Source: Channallabes apus (lineage: Eukaryota; Chordata; Actinopteri; Siluriformes; Clariidae). Taken from it: DNA of 64,000 nucleotides. A model generated the notes under the pieces. The model ran no database searches. It was given only the letters and a program-made list of their open reading frames with translations, and was not told the origin of the DNA. Every line of letters begins with the position of its first letter. The first letter of the stretch is position 1. Shown here piece by piece: positions 11,555-21,485 of this stretch. A program made the position numbers and the translations under genes. Where the stretch lies: NCBI GenBank assembly GCA_030522415.1, contig CM060118.1:23911651-23975650 (forward strand). Reading direction: 5' to 3'.

Positions 11555-14500
11555 TGGTGTGAAAAACTATTTGCCCCCCTCCTGATTTCTTATTCTTTTG
11601 CATGTTTGTCACACAAAATGTTTCTGATCATCAAACACATTTAACTATTAGTCAAAGATAACACAAGTAAACACAAAATGCAGTTTTTAAATGAGGGGTT
11701 TTATTATTTAGGGAGAAAAAAAATCCAAACCTACATGGCCCTGTGTGAAAAAGTAATTGCCCCCTGAAACTAATAACTGGTTGGGCCACCCTTAGCAGCA
11801 ATAACTGCAATCAAGCGTTTGCGATAACTTGCAACGAGTCTTTTACAGCGCTCTGGAGGAATTTCGGCCCACTCATCTTTGCAGAATTGTTGTAATTCAG
11901 CTTTATTTGAGGGTTTTCTAGCATGAACCGCCTTTTTAAGGTCATGCCACAACATCTCAATAGGATTCAGGTCAGGACTTTGACTAGGCCACTCCAAAGT
12001 CTTCATTTTGTTTTTCTTCAGCCATTCAGAGGTGGATTTGCTGGTGTGTTTTGGGTCATTGTCCTGCTGCAGCACCCAAGATCGCTTCAGCTTGAGTTGA
12101 CGAACAGATGGCCGGACATTCTCCTTCAGGATTTTTTGGTAGACAGTAGAATTCATGGTTCCATCTATCACAGCAAGCCTTCCAGGTCCTGAAGCAGCAA
12201 AACAACCCCAGACCATCACACTACCACCACCATATTTTACTGTTGGTATGATGTTCTTTTTCTGAAATGCTGTGTTACTTTTACGCCAGATGTAATGGGA
12301 CACGCACCTTCCAAAAAGTTCAACTTTTGTCTCGTCGGTCCACAAGGTATTTTCCCAAATGTCTTGGCAATCATTGAGATGTTTTTTTAGCAAAATTGAG
12401 ACGAGCCTTAATGTTCTTTTTGCTTAAAAGTGGTTTGCGCCTTGGAAATCTGCCATGCAGGCCGTTTTTGCACCGTCTCTTTCTTATGGTGGAGTCGTGA
12501 ACACTGACCTTAATTGAGGCAAGTGAGGCCTGCAGTTCTTTAGATGTTGTCCTGGGGTCTTTTGTGGCCTCTCGGATGAGTCGTCTCTGCACTCTTGGGG
12601 TAATTTTGGTCGGCCGGCCACTCCTGGGAAGGTTCACCACTGTTCCATGTTTTTGCCATTTGTGGATAATGTCTCTCACTGTGGTTCACTGGAGTCCCGA
12701 AGCTTTAGAAATGGCTTTATAACCTTTACCAGACTGATAGATCTCAATTACTTTTGTTCCTGAATTTCTTTGGATCTTGGCATGATGTCTAGCTTTTGAG
12801 GTGCTTTTGGTCTCCTTCTCTGTGTCAGGTAGCTCCTATTTAAGTGATTTCTTGATTGAAACAGGTGTGGCAGTAATCAGGCCTGGGGGTGACTACAGAA
12901 ATTGAACTCAGGTGTGATAAACCACAGTTAAGTTATTTTTTAACAAGGGGGGCAATCACTTTTTCACACAGGGCCATGTAGATTTGGAGTTTTTTTTCTC
13001 CCTTAATAACGTAAACCTTCATTTAAAAACTGCATTTTGTGTTCAATTATGTTATCTTTGACTAATAGTTAATGGTTTTTGATGAGCAGAAACATTTAAG
13101 TGTGACAAACATGCAAAAGAATAAGAAATCAGGAAGGGGGCAAATAGTTTTTCACACCACTGTATATATATATAACATATGATACACTAGATGGCCCAAA
13201 GTAAGTGGACACCTTGCCATTGGCCCATATCCTGGACTTCCCCAAAGTGCCGCTGCAGATTTGGACGCACAGTTGTATAGTATGTTCATGTGTGCTGTAG
13301 CTTTACAATTTAGCTTCATTTGACCTCAGAGGCCCGAACGTGTTCTAGATTAACAATGCTCCGGTGTACAACAAAAGCTCCATGACGACCTGCTTTTTCA
13401 AGGTTAGAGTGAAAGAACTTGAGTGCCTGCAAAGAGCCACGAACACAACCCCCTGAGCATCTGTGGGATTAAGTGGAACACAGCCCAGGCTTTCTCACTC
13501 AATATTAGTGTTGGATTGGGATGTTCATCAACCACATATAAGTGTGATGTTCAGGTGTCCACAAGCTTTTGACGTACGTTATACATAGCATTTAAAACAT
13601 TTAATGTTTAAAATGTAACCATATGCATTTTCCTTTAATATAGTAATGTGAAGAATTGTTACATTCCAAACAATTTTTTACTGCCCACTTTTTTTTAACC
13701 TCTTTTTTTTTTTTTTTTTTTTTTTAACCTGCACAGTTTGTATAGCAGAGTTTTTGAAAAAGTTCAGATATTGGGTACTAATAATTGATACAAGTGTAAA
13801 AAGACTGATAGCCACTAGGTGGCACCACTTCCTGAATGCTATATTACATTAACACTTCAGAGATTTCCTGATTTAACAAATCTTGAGAAATTTTGCATGA
13901 CAGCTGTATATACTGTAAAATCTGGTTCTAGTATAACAGTTACTTTCCAGTGTACAATGGAACTGTATTTTGTTTGGATCTGTAGACTTTCTTTCAACAC
14001 ACAGAATTTACATGTTCCGTTTATTTTTAATGTTTGGATTTTTCGTGGATTTGATCAGAGACTATGACTGTTTTATGACTGATCAGAGACTGTTTGCTTC
14101 AATAGATTCCCAACAGCCAGGTGGCCATGTCTGTCTATGTGTTACTGGAGGCCTTTACTAAGCTGGAAATGAGGCTGAATGATGGGTTAGAGGGGACAGT
14201 GGCCTTGCGTGGACAACACCCTATCCAGGAACTCCGCACCCGTGTAGACAAGTTCATCAGAATGCTGTCCAGCATGGATATACTGGTTAGGATTCAGTGA
14301 AATATATTTTCCATATACTATATATTTAAGCTGTGTTAGTAATTTAAACTGTGTATGTTTTTTCTACATGTGGTTTTTCAATCTTTAAATTATTCCTATG
14401 TTCAGACATCGCAACTTAAAAACACCTGGGCAGATTTTAAGAATAAGGCTTTTACCCGGTCAGGACCCGGCATCACAAAAGCGTGAGTCTGTTTTTACTA

Positions 14501-17500
14501 CTCTTAACTTCTGTCAGCTGTCAGACCATGGTCTGCATTAAATGGATGCACATCAGTCACAAATTAGCCACACTCCGCCTGTAGAATTTATTTAAATTCA
14601 TTTTTAGAAGGGAAAAAAATCATTTTTTTTTTTTACATAATCTTTTAGCTTTTCAATACACTTTGTCCATCTGTCAACAAGCTTTCATATTCTCTCATTA
14701 AAATGTTTTAGGCTGAACTGCAAGCCAGTAAGCTGTCTTAAATTTTTCATCAGCAGTGAATCTTCATCCTCATAAGGCTTCCTTTTACGGGATCAAGCAC
14801 ATGAAAGTCAGATGGAGCAAGGCAGGACTATAGGGACGATGCTTTAACACCTAAAAACGTTTTTGGAGAGTGTCGACAGTGTGGATGCGCATTGTCATGC
14901 AAGATCACAACGCCCTTGGTTAGCAGTTGTCTGCGTTGAATCTGCACTTTAGGCCTCAGCTCTTCAATAAGTATCTCACTGTAAAGAGCACGTTGATTGT
15001 TAAACTTTTTTCTTGATAATGTTCCAAGGCTGGCCCTTGAGAATCCAGAGATCTTTAAGCACTAATTTTTCAGTTGATGGTTAGGGTTAGAAAAATACTT
15101 TTTTGGACTTTTTCTTGATCAGCGATTGAGGATGTTTCCATTCCATCCTTTGCCACTGACTCTCAGGCTCGTAGTCCATTCATATCCATATGTCTTTGAT
15201 AAATAATGATACCCTCAGACCACAAAAACTGAATCCTGCTCTTCTTTTGTGCAAAGAACAACTGGGGCTTCCATTTCTGCTCGCACTGCAGTTACAAATG
15301 AACTGATATAACACATTCACACCTGTGAACCAGTGACTGGGGAAACAGTATCCTTGATCACCTTTTATCAGCTTTATGAAGGAAAAGATGTATTTATAGC
15401 TAGTCATTAATGAATGTGTTAAAAGGTTATTGTTGTCGTCATTCAGTCAAGTTAGCTGCTTATTTGACGCTTTTAACTGAGAAATTTAATGAACAGTAAC
15501 TGAACCACTACACAGGTACAGCCGTAGGATAATCCATGTTTTCCTGGAATTTGGGTATCCCTGAATTTTCTCTGCTTTGATCCCTATGTTTGGGACATGT
15601 CTTTATTTAGTCTAGCACAGTACATGATTTAATCCCAGTGTTTTATGGCTTATGTCCTCACAGGTTGATGCCTTCATGTCGTAACATTAAGACTCAGCTG
15701 TGCAGTGTGTACCAGCAGTGTTTTGCAGCTGTGTGTATGGGTAGTAATCAGCGTCTGGCCAATACACTTCAAGAACGGGCGCTGAACATGGTGCAGTATG
15801 TCTCGGTTTGATTCTTATATATAGAAATTGAGTTGAAAATGGAGCACTTAATTGCAAAATTGCACACAGAACTCTCAGCATCCTTTTGTCTCTGTTTCAG
15901 AGAAAAGCTTATGGATTGGAAGGAGTTTCTGTTGGTGAAGAGCAAGAGAAATATAACCATGGTGTCATATCCTTGCCTTTATTGACACTGTAAAGACTTT
16001 TATTAATCTCTTTCTCTAATACCTCAGTATATTCATTGGGCCGAGGTCGGTACTTGGTACTAATATTGTACACTGCAATATTGACACATTTGAGGGGGTG
16101 AAAATATCACCAGAGTAGAAGACTACCGGTATTTTTGTGACTAAGACCAAATACAAATATAGTTCATATGTAGAAAAAAAGAAAGTTCACTGAAATGGGA
16201 AAAGATATGGGATATGAAATGTAGATCTCATTATTTATGTGAACTTTGACCTTTGGGTTCAAAGCCTCTCTCTTTGTGAGCCAATGGAATGCAGTGGTGT
16301 GGACTTTGATCTGTTTTGTCTAGGGGAACAATAGGAGCTGCAAATTATTAAATGGCAATCACTCTGGAATTTGCCTTGCTATTTGAGTACTGCTGGTTGC
16401 CACACATCTGAAACAATTTTGGCTTCTCTGCCATTAAATGTGATTAGAAAATAGATGAACATAAATAAAATGACTTCTGGATATTCTGCACTTCTGCATG
16501 ACTTTAAGATTTAAAACAGTTCCCTTAAATCTCTATGCCATCTCATAATTAATTGCTCTGTGCTTACTTTGTAAAGTAAATAAAAGACAAGACAAATATT
16601 CCAACACACAGAATAAATGAGTAAATATGGACTGCTTAGACAAGAAGTATGCAGAAATTATGCATTTGTGTTCTTGTATTGAAGATGTATTTACTTAACC
16701 AAGTTCTCACCTACCTAGAGGAATTTCCTGGTCTTGTGCATTTCATTTATGTGGATCGCACCGCAGGACAAATGATTGCGCCATCTCTCAATGTAACCGA
16801 GAGCTCTGCTTCAGAGTTGGGAAAAGGCCCCATAGCACACCTAATTAAAAACAAGGTTTGTGTGAAACCTACCATGCACTGTACACTTCTTCTGTTGTGT
16901 ATGTTGCGTATAAATAAAGCATGTATGGGGCTGTGCTTATTTTGAACCCTTGGCATTTGCTGTGTTCTGTATATTATCTCCTGTCATAACTATACATTCT
17001 GTGTTTTCTGACAGCTGTGGGGTCTTGTGGCAACAACAAGGCGTTATTTGCAGAAAGGCTATACCACTGTGACTCTACGAGATGGCGATTTCTACTTCTG
17101 CTATTTCTTGTGGTTTGAGAATGAAACGGTATGTGTAAGATGTTTCTCTGAGATCCTGCAAGGGAATTTTATGCAAATAAGAAACACATACACGTTAATC
17201 AATGCATCTTTACAAAGATAGTAGTCATTGTGCAAATTAAGTTACTTGTGTCCTGATCCCTGACAGGGTTATAAGCTTGAGGTGGTAGATATCCCTAGCC
17301 TTTCTGATGACTCGGCTCCTATAGGAATGCTTGCCTGGGATTATTACAGGTAATGTGTTAGCTAACATCATTAGAGGAATAGAATGAGAAAAATTATCCT
17401 AGGAATGTAGAGAAACACACATAACAGATAAAGTACAGTGGTATGCACTGTTATAGAAAAATAATCAAAAGTGTGGTGATTTTTTAAATTTATTTATTTA

Positions 17501-18320
17501 TTTTACCACCTAAAAGTTAGTTTTTTTTTGTCTAATAGGCTCATGTTTGTATTTATATATTGCCTCATAATTTGCCAAGAATTATATTTTAAATAATTAA
17601 GGAATGATACACCGTTCTTTTACCACTCATTATTTTTTGGGGGGCTTGAAGTTAATTATAAGAACATTTAATTTAAAAGCCTGAAGAAGACATTGCTTTG
17701 AAACAGTCAGTCTATTTTACACAAAGACTCGATAAATGTTAAGTAAAATTTCTCCATATACAAAGCTTCACCATATAAGCAGTTATATGTTTTTCTTTAG
17801 ATTATGTTTTTAATATGCAGGTATTATACAAGTCCCTGTATATTAGCTGGTATTGTACTGTAGATAAACAACATATAAGAACGTTAATAACTAACCTGAC
17901 TAATGTCAGAACTGCTGTGACATAAAATTTAAAACCACCTGATTTCTTCAATTTTATATTACTTGCTAGCTCAGGTGAATAAATAAATCAAAAAAGCATT
18001 TGGAGGAAATTGATAAATAAATAAATAAAAAAGTTTTACATACTAGTTTTACATAATTTACATACAGAAGAATTCTGTAAGTTTTATAGAATTCAGACAT
18101 GTACAAATTCAGACCTTTGCCATGCAACATACCATTACCAGCTCTTTTGTCCTACAGGAAGCTGCTACGTTACTACAGTAAGAGTCACCAGAATGAGCTG
18201 GTAAAGTGCTATGAGTTGCTGACCGTGCACCTTGGTGTTGTTCCCACTGAGTACATCCTACAACATTGTAGCCAGCTGGCCCGCAAACTGTGGGAGCCAT
18301 CACGCATTCCGCTGTTATGA
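6449..18320 (+). CDS. HPS1: HPS1, BLOC-3 subunit (biogenesis of lysosome-related organelles), 17 coding exons
   Basis: HPS1 pairs with HPS4 to form BLOC-3, the cytosolic guanine-nucleotide exchange factor for Rab32/Rab38 in melanosome and dense-granule formation. Coding exons: 6449–6565, 6681–6815, 6996–7138, 7865–7973, 9344–9504, 9969–10071, 10502–10571, 11160–11215, 11343–11510, 14106–14285, 14406–14482, 15664–15795, 15901–15966, 16711–16855, 17015–17128, 17267–17349, 18158–18320. They sum to 2022 bp, phases agree, and the product is 673 aa (human about 700). Recognised family segments are the N terminus [19 protein letters not shown] (longin-like region), ALERLIHP-like and [16 protein letters not shown] blocks, [30 protein letters not shown], and the C terminus SRIPLL. 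The variable middle (exons 7–9) is short. All introns are GT–AG except intron 15967–16710, which is AT–AC. Introns host a Tc1 element, a mariner remnant and a SINE. AATAAA follows at 18482. Confidence 0.96.
8783..8910. repeat. Fragment of a 'tatgactgtgtaaaggtcttgagccaccc' repeat in an HPS1 intron
   Basis: The opening 'gactgtgtaaaggtcttgag' resembles the end of a common fish Tc1-type non-autonomous element. The matching opposite end was not found, so this is treated as a fragment. Confidence 0.35.
9650..9880 (+). repeat. Diverged DANA-like SINE in an HPS1 intron
   Basis: tRNA-like head ('gtgacatagtgattaacactg', 'gggtttgattccc'), then 'ggagtttgcatgttttgtgag' and 'cccacaatccaaagacgtg', the conserved central segment of this SINE family. 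It ends in a TG-rich stretch. It is more diverged than the copy at 40.1 kb. Confidence 0.65.
11522..11550. repeat. AT microsatellite at a Tc1 insertion point
   Basis: The (AT)n tract directly abuts the Tc1 left end, and AT sequence continues after the right end (13163–13175). This fits insertion into a TA-rich target. Confidence 0.8.
11552..13162 (-). mobile_element. Tc1-like transposon, full length (1.6 kb), transposase slightly broken
   Basis: The ends are CAGTGGTGTGAAAAACTATT (11552) and its inverse ending at 13162, between TA dinucleotides. Similarity between the two ends continues for roughly 200 bp, including the internal 'catggccctgtgtgaaaaagt' repeat, so it is an IR/DR-type long-terminal-repeat Tc1. 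It lies in the intron between HPS1 exons 11343–11510 and 14106–14285, antisense to HPS1. Internal decay is light, which suggests a fairly recent arrival. Confidence 0.93.
11767..12784 (-). pseudogene. Tc1-family DDE transposase, disrupted by frameshifts and one stop
   Basis: Read on the minus strand, it starts near 12784 ([10 protein letters not shown]), shifts frame about 30 bases later, and meets an in-frame TGA near 12690 where an arginine codon is usual. It continues through the HTH region ([26 protein letters not shown]) and shifts frame again near 12385 in a poly-A/T run. It then has [11 protein letters not shown] (first D), [10 protein letters not shown] (second D) and [16 protein letters not shown] (the E), a DD34E catalytic core, ending AAKGGPTSY. 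It is not expected to make active enzyme. The core is well preserved. Confidence 0.9.
13183..13582. repeat. Non-autonomous element of the 'ACACTATATGGCCAAAAGTA' type
   Basis: It begins 'atacactagatggcccaaagtaagtggacacc' and ends 'gtgtccacaagcttttgacgta', giving imperfect inverted ends. Relatives lie at 39930–40646 and 52268–52450. No coding sequence. It lies in an HPS1 intron directly after the Tc1 element. Confidence 0.65.
13812..13825 (+). promoter_or_regulatory. CTCF-like motif (CCACTAGGTGGCAC)
   Basis: Matches the vertebrate CTCF core CCACNAGGTGGCAG with one change at the end. It lies in the large HPS1 intron. This is sequence evidence only. Confidence 0.4.
14590..15500 (-). pseudogene. 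Degenerate mariner-type transposase remnant in an HPS1 intron
   Basis: On the minus strand broken frames give [14 protein letters not shown] (the second catalytic D), then [15 protein letters not shown] and [12 protein letters not shown], the usual order at the C terminus of mariner transposases. Several stops and shifts interrupt it. The ends are not clear. Confidence 0.65.
15967..16710 (+). other. HPS1: U12-type AT–AC intron of HPS1
   Basis: The exon ends GTGTC at 15966 and the intron starts ATATCCTTGCC, matching the U12 5' splice consensus ATATCCTTT. It ends TTACTTAACCAAGTTCTCAC, with a CTTAAC branch-like motif about a dozen bases before the terminal AC. The next exon begins CTACCTAGAG. 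Joining here restores [14 protein letters not shown] in frame. No GT–AG alternative does so. Confidence 0.93.
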
Positions 18321-18481
18321 GTACCTCTGAGAATTTCCTGTGTGCATGTGAGGGCTTATTGAGGACATCTTTATTCCACAGCTGCTGGTATGCTTTGCAC
18401 TAAGCATTCTCTCGTGCAATAATCTCTCTCTGCTGTGACCAATCCCAAATAAGGATTCTTGTTTCTGCAATTCTTTCAGAC

Positions 18482-18487
18482 AATAAA
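18482..18487 (+). terminator. Poly(A) signal AATAAA of HPS1
   Basis: AATAAA 162 bases after the HPS1 stop codon, the first good signal on that strand. Confidence 0.7.
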
Positions 18488-18849
18488 GACCAAGTTTTAA
18501 AGAGCATCTTGATGGAGCTCTTTCCAAATTGTTGCACTGAAGCTTCTTAGACAGAAAATGTAGTATGATTTTCATTTGCTGATCATCCCTTTTACCGTTT
18601 CTGTCTTATAGGAATGTTGTGTGAGTACAGTAAGCACTCATTTTTTTATTTCTGTTTACAAATCTTTATATCTATGTTGCTTTAAAATAATAATCTGTTT
18701 ATATCTGACTACTGGGTAACAACTTCATTAGTTTAGATTCCATTAGATAACATGGAGGCCAATTCATGTGTGAAAATTATTAATGCTCCCAAAAGCACTT
18801 TTTCTAATTCGGGTCCTGAATTATGCCTGTGCCATTAGGGAAGAAAAAT

Positions 18850-19310
18850 GCATTAATGGGATAACCTGATCATTTAATACATTCAGGTCATTGGCTGACT
18901 TCGTTTTATTCCCACATAACATTCCTAAGTGTAGATCTGACCAACTGAAACAACCCCAGATCATACAGTAAGACATGCACTTCCCTTCTTACCATGACAC
19001 GCCCATCGCTCTGGGATAGGGTCAATCAGATCACATGACCTTTTGCCATCTATCCATAGTCCAATCTTTATGCTCCCTAGCAATTTGAAGACTCTTCTCA
19101 CTAACAAGTGGTTTTCTTATTGTGAAAAAGCTGTTTAGTCCCAGCCCGATGAGTTCTTGATTCACTGTGCTGTGCTCTTTCTCTATTAGCATAGTTGTTT
19201 ACTATGTAATTTAGTAGTGATTTCTACTGTTGCTAATTGTGTGATACAACTTCAAAAAGTGTTTAAGTGATCTTTGATCAGTCATTCAAGATGTTTTTTT
19301 TCTGATTACA
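18850..19310 (-). pseudogene. Tc1-like transposon remnant
   Basis: Segments such as 'caaccccagatcatac', 'gcccatcgctctgg', 'cacatgacctttt', 'agtccaatctttatgctcc' and 'caagtggttttcttattg' are the antisense of a Tc1 transposase family I recognise. Reading frames are destroyed. A fragment of the same family lies at 21955–22265. Confidence 0.6.
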
Positions 19311-19882
19311 GTACATGTCTTCCACATGTGCTATACAGTTCTTGACCCATTTCCAGTCCTTTCAATCTATTTATTTTTTCACTTTGTTTGATGAAGGCTC
19401 TTCTGAAATGTTGACTTTTTTGTTGACCAGGAGGTATATAGACCTATATCTAAGTCCAGGATTTCCATTGCAATATCAGCTTTCACATTCTTTTCACAAA
19501 AAAGAAAGAACTTTGTTGCTATGAGTAGTAAATTATATTATGTTATATGAATATATTGACCTTTTCCAACACCTGTGATGAACAGCATAGTAAACTGGAA
19601 CGCAGTGGCTTAAAAATAAAATGCCTTATAGTGAATACTGTACAGTATGTGACAGTATGGGCCATGATTGATTATTTGACAGTTGAAAAAAAGTGTTGAT
19701 TTAATTAAACTGATTATTGCAGTATGCATTGATTCTGATGTCCTTTGTCATTACTCTAATGAGTGGCTCTGGCAAATATTAGTACAGCAGTGCTTCCCAA
19801 ACCACCCCCTGTATCAAATGTCCCTTCACTTTGGCATTTTAATTTTTTTATTTTGTCAATTTATAAAATCTGCTTTATCAAA
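19311..19882. other. Intergenic DNA, nothing identified
   Basis: AT-rich, between the HPS1 3' region and the next repeat. Open frames are short and have no family match. Confidence 0.4.
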
Positions 19883-20560
19883 TACAGTGAAACCTCGGAT
19901 TGCGAGCAACGCGGTTTGTGAGTGTTCCGCAAGATGAGCAAAGATTTTTAAATAAATTTTGACTTGCAAAACGAACAAGGCTCGGTTTACCGAGTATCAT
20001 GTATCACACATACGCTTCTTGTTTTGATGCCGAGCATCATGTGACCACAACTGAGTCAACGGTTTTTCTCTCTCTTGCGCTGCCGAATTGTGGGTAATCG
20101 TCTCCCCTGCTGGATCTTAGTGCGCGTCTCTTACTGGTATAATCAACATCCGTGCATGCGTGTACTGTTTAATATAACACTGTGACCACATGTGTATGCG
20201 TAAAACATTTTATTTTGTGTCTGTATGCGTGTGTGTACAGCATGCATGTTTAAAGCAAAAGAAAGTTTCATTAGAGAGGTTAATCCATTTTCTCTCTCTG
20301 CATCAGCCTGCTCTTTATGTCAGTGTGTGTGCATCATTGGACACCGTGCCATACAACCACACAAACACACACAGACCCCTCCTACTTTCGCCTTCACAGA
20401 CACACACACACTCTTTCCCACTGCTCTACACAGAAACAGTGCTCTGTCGCGATTCTTTTCAAAGGTAAAGTGCAAGTTAATGTTTTTTATTTTTATTTTA
20501 GAGCAGTGATTCCGTTAGTGTGTCGCTCAATCAAGTGTCATTAGAGATATTTCTTGTTTA
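19883..20560 (+). repeat. TACAGTGAAACCTCGG-type repeat
   Basis: Starts TACAGTGAAACCTCGGATTG after a TA-rich flank and continues with 'gcgagcaacgcgg', 'ttgtgagtgttccgcaagat' and 'tgcgctgccgaattgtggg'. The window's first 415 bases hold the opposite end of a related copy. AC-rich microsatellites (20340–20440) lie inside. The right end is uncertain. Three overlapping open frames here are repeat artefacts. Confidence 0.5.
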
Positions 20561-21432
20561 TTTTCTGATAAAACAGTATGTACGCGTACATGTGAAAAGA
20601 ATGGAGGAAAGGTAAATGTGTAAGGGGGAGAGGAGAGGGGCTCCTTACTTTAGCTTCTCCCACACACGTGCACACGGAAACATCAGTATCATTATCAGTA
20701 CAATTCTACATCTCATTTAGGGTAAGTGATTACTGCATTAAAAAAATTATCTATTTTTTTTGTACCTGGAATGTTAAAGTGGACACAAGAGGTTCACTTT
20801 ATTTTACACCCTACACAAAAACTAAGATATATTAGTTTCTAATAATAGCCTAAGATCAAATTGAAAGTAATGATGTTCAGTGCAGGACAGAGTCAGTGTA
20901 CAAACATTTGGGCCTCTTTTGGTACTGTTTTGATAAAGATGTGTATAAATGGTTCCATAGTCCAAGGGGGAAAAAATCCTGCTAGATTTCTAAGTTTTGG
21001 TAATGCATTTATTTTTTCTTATTATTCATCTGCAGATGTCGGTGAACGCTAGATGTGTTTATGGCACAAGCAAGTAATATGTAGTAACAATGCAAAGGCA
21101 AACAAGGTATAAAGCTCACAGAGCTCACAGATTAACTTTCCTATTTCCTTTTTACTTATGAATTTTATTTGGATCACTTCCTTTCAAGTAATTAATCCGA
21201 AACAACCATGTTAAAAAATGTTCGTTACATTTATATGCTTAAAATGTGAAAAAAATGCTATTTCATATTACAATAAGATATAACAATCCATATAATGTAT
21301 AAATGTACAGGAATCATTGTTAGTTACATAATTTGAAGCTGACCTAAGCATAAACTCAAGAGCTCTTATAGAATACAATTCTATAAAATCTTATTTTCCC
21401 CAAACTACTTTTGTATTTGTTAATGCAGACCA
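20561..21432. other. Intergenic DNA downstream of the sialyltransferase gene
   Basis: AT-rich with no recognised gene. It includes the region into which a longer 3' UTR of the minus-strand sialyltransferase could run (a second TTTATT lies near 21166). Confidence 0.4.
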
Positions 21433-21438
21433 TTTATT
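21433..21438 (-). terminator. Proximal poly(A) signal of the sialyltransferase gene
   Basis: TTTATT on the plus strand is AATAAA on the minus strand, only about 50 bases past the stop codon. Use of this site would give a very short 3' UTR. Confidence 0.45.
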
Positions 21439-21485
21439 GATCAATTTGTTTATACTCGGTTTGATAAATGAGGCTTACTGTTAAC

